Shown here one piece after another: positions 63,220-64,000 of a stretch of 64,000 nt of DNA. The first letter of the stretch is position 1. Every line of letters begins with the position of its first letter. Position numbers and translations under genes: made by a program. Under the pieces are notes generated by a model. The model was not told where the DNA came from. It made no database searches and saw only the letters and a program-made list of their open reading frames with translations. The stretch spans positions 27,445 through 91,444 of the forward strand of contig CAVQJJ010000013.1 of assembly GCA_963712835.1 (NCBI GenBank), read 5' to 3'. The DNA is from DATARH01 sp963712835 (lineage in GTDB: Bacteria > Pseudomonadota > Alphaproteobacteria > ATCC43930 > CGMCC-115725).

Positions 63220-63864
63220 ATGGACTTCCTTTCGATACCGGGAGCCGTAAAGGAGATAGTCGAAATCATTAAGCAAATCAGGGACGAAGTTGATAAAAGC
63301 AAGAGACACAGTGCATATTTTAGAATCAGGCTTTTGGAGAAAATACATGAGGGAATGTGCTTGGTACATGGTATTTATTTAAACACATTTCGCGAGGCGG
63401 CCAAACAATTTGATGAAAAGGACGCTTCAATCCAATCATTGTTGAAGTTTCTTTCTGATCGTGACCTCGAAACACACCTCATCCGAGACGATTTGCACGG
63501 ACTTTTGTGGGGAGCCCAAGCGCTTCAGCATCTACCGCAACCTGTGCACTCATACATAGCCGAATGCGAGCGATATTTCGGGCATGTCACTGACGCAGGT
63601 ATCCGCTCTCGCCTGAGGGGGTTTCTTCACAAACTTAGAAAAATCGACGATCTGCTTAATACCACAGTTGAACAGCTAGGTGACATTGAAAAAGGGTATT
63701 TGATAGACCACATTCATGATGACGTTCGCAATTCTCTCAAGTATGTCCCGTTTGAGATCAGAGAAATATGGCCAGAAGTTGCAGCCCAATACCATGCCGC
63801 TCATCTCGCTCTTGCCCAAACATCAAAGGTCGACGTAAGTGACGTACAGTGGGACGCCACGTAA
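63220..63864 (+). CDS. Hypothetical helical protein, 214 aa
   Basis: Starts MDFLSIPGAVKEIVEIIKQI; no signal or membrane segment. Predicted almost all helical (IRDEVDKSKRHSAYFRIRLL; YLIDHIHDDVRNSLKYVPFE). Codon use is AT-richer than neighbours. It is flanked by two copies of a direct repeat (63006-63042 and 63891-63928), suggesting a mobile cargo gene. No family recognised. Confidence 0.7.
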   Translation: MDFLSIPGAVKEIVEIIKQIRDEVDKSKRHSAYFRIRLLEKIHEGMCLVHGIYLNTFREAAKQFDEKDASIQSLLKFLSDRDLETHLIRDDLHGLLWGAQALQHLPQPVHSYIAECERYFGHVTDAGIRSRLRGFLHKLRKIDDLLNTTVEQLGDIEKGYLIDHIHDDVRNSLKYVPFEIREIWPEVAAQYHAAHLALAQTSKVDVSDVQWDAT

Positions 63865-63890
63865 CAGGTGATTTGAACACGCCCATGCGA

Positions 63891-63928
63891 CACCGGCTCG
63901 TCCCACCTCTCGCCGCTTATCCTCAACT
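63891..63928. repeat. Direct repeat with DnaA-box-like core, copy 2
   Basis: caccggctcgtcccacctct then cgccgcttatcctcaac; matches the copy at 63006-63042 with about six changes. Contains ttatcctca (63917-63925). Confidence 0.5.
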
Positions 63929-64000
63929 CTAGACTTTCACACTCTCTTACACATACACATTTAAAAGCAGAAATACGTCTTCTATATCAGTTGTATAGGC

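Noticed and set aside
38043..64000. attR copy of the tRNA-fMet 3' end
   Set aside because: Searched by eye for ggttcaaatcctatcccc to the window end and found none; tRNA-Ile has a similar T-arm but is outside the island.

Overview
The window is a high-GC alphaproteobacterial chromosome segment. The 16S rRNA has alphaproteobacterial signatures, the rRNA operon has the order 16S-tRNA-Ile-tRNA-Ala-23S-5S-tRNA-fMet, and the housekeeping order carB-carA / yqeY-dnaG-rpoD is typical of the group. A Rhodospirillales-like organism is my best guess, from recall and not from a search. Positions 1-20 kb are core: the end of a Ku gene with an unusual C-terminal extension, a LysR regulator, thioredoxin reductase, a large conserved unknown, a PAP2/ELM1 pair, an Lrp regulator, greA, carB, a small TPR gene, carA, yqeY, dnaG, rpoD, a PilZ protein and a CAT-anticodon tRNA. 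Positions 20.4-26.5 kb hold a compact plus-strand cluster: a ThDP enzyme, an inserted unknown gene, a 365-residue unknown, a UGSC-family selenoprotein with an in-frame TGA (24618-24620) and a SECIS-like hairpin, a CaiB/BaiF CoA-transferase and a MaoC-like dehydratase. The last three overlap by ATGA junctions, suggesting a coupled CoA/thiol pathway needing selenocysteine. Positions 26.5-32.4 kb carry a threonine aldolase and a cytoplasmic-facing molybdenum oxidoreductase complex (SoeABC/DmsABC-like). Positions 32.7-38.0 kb are the rRNA operon. From the 3' end of tRNA-fMet to the window end (38.0-64 kb) lies an integrated mobile island: tyrosine integrase, DUF2958, a sigma-region-4-like protein, a GHKL ATPase plus DUF4338 (DruA-like) pair that may be a defence module, DUF3768, a ParDE toxin-antitoxin pair, a 10-kb block of secreted or membrane proteins (some built from DUF1906, DUF4189 and DUF5011-type domains), a truncated MucR, a SRAP protein, a TraD-like coupling ATPase, an oriT-like repeat region and a replication/HTH module. 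The island's right end is not in the window. Many genes, including the essential dnaG and several island genes, are interrupted only by single-base indels with reading frame otherwise well preserved. I read this mainly as consensus error in the assembly, with real decay possible in the island. Where I describe a protein across such a break, the joined reading is my reconstruction.
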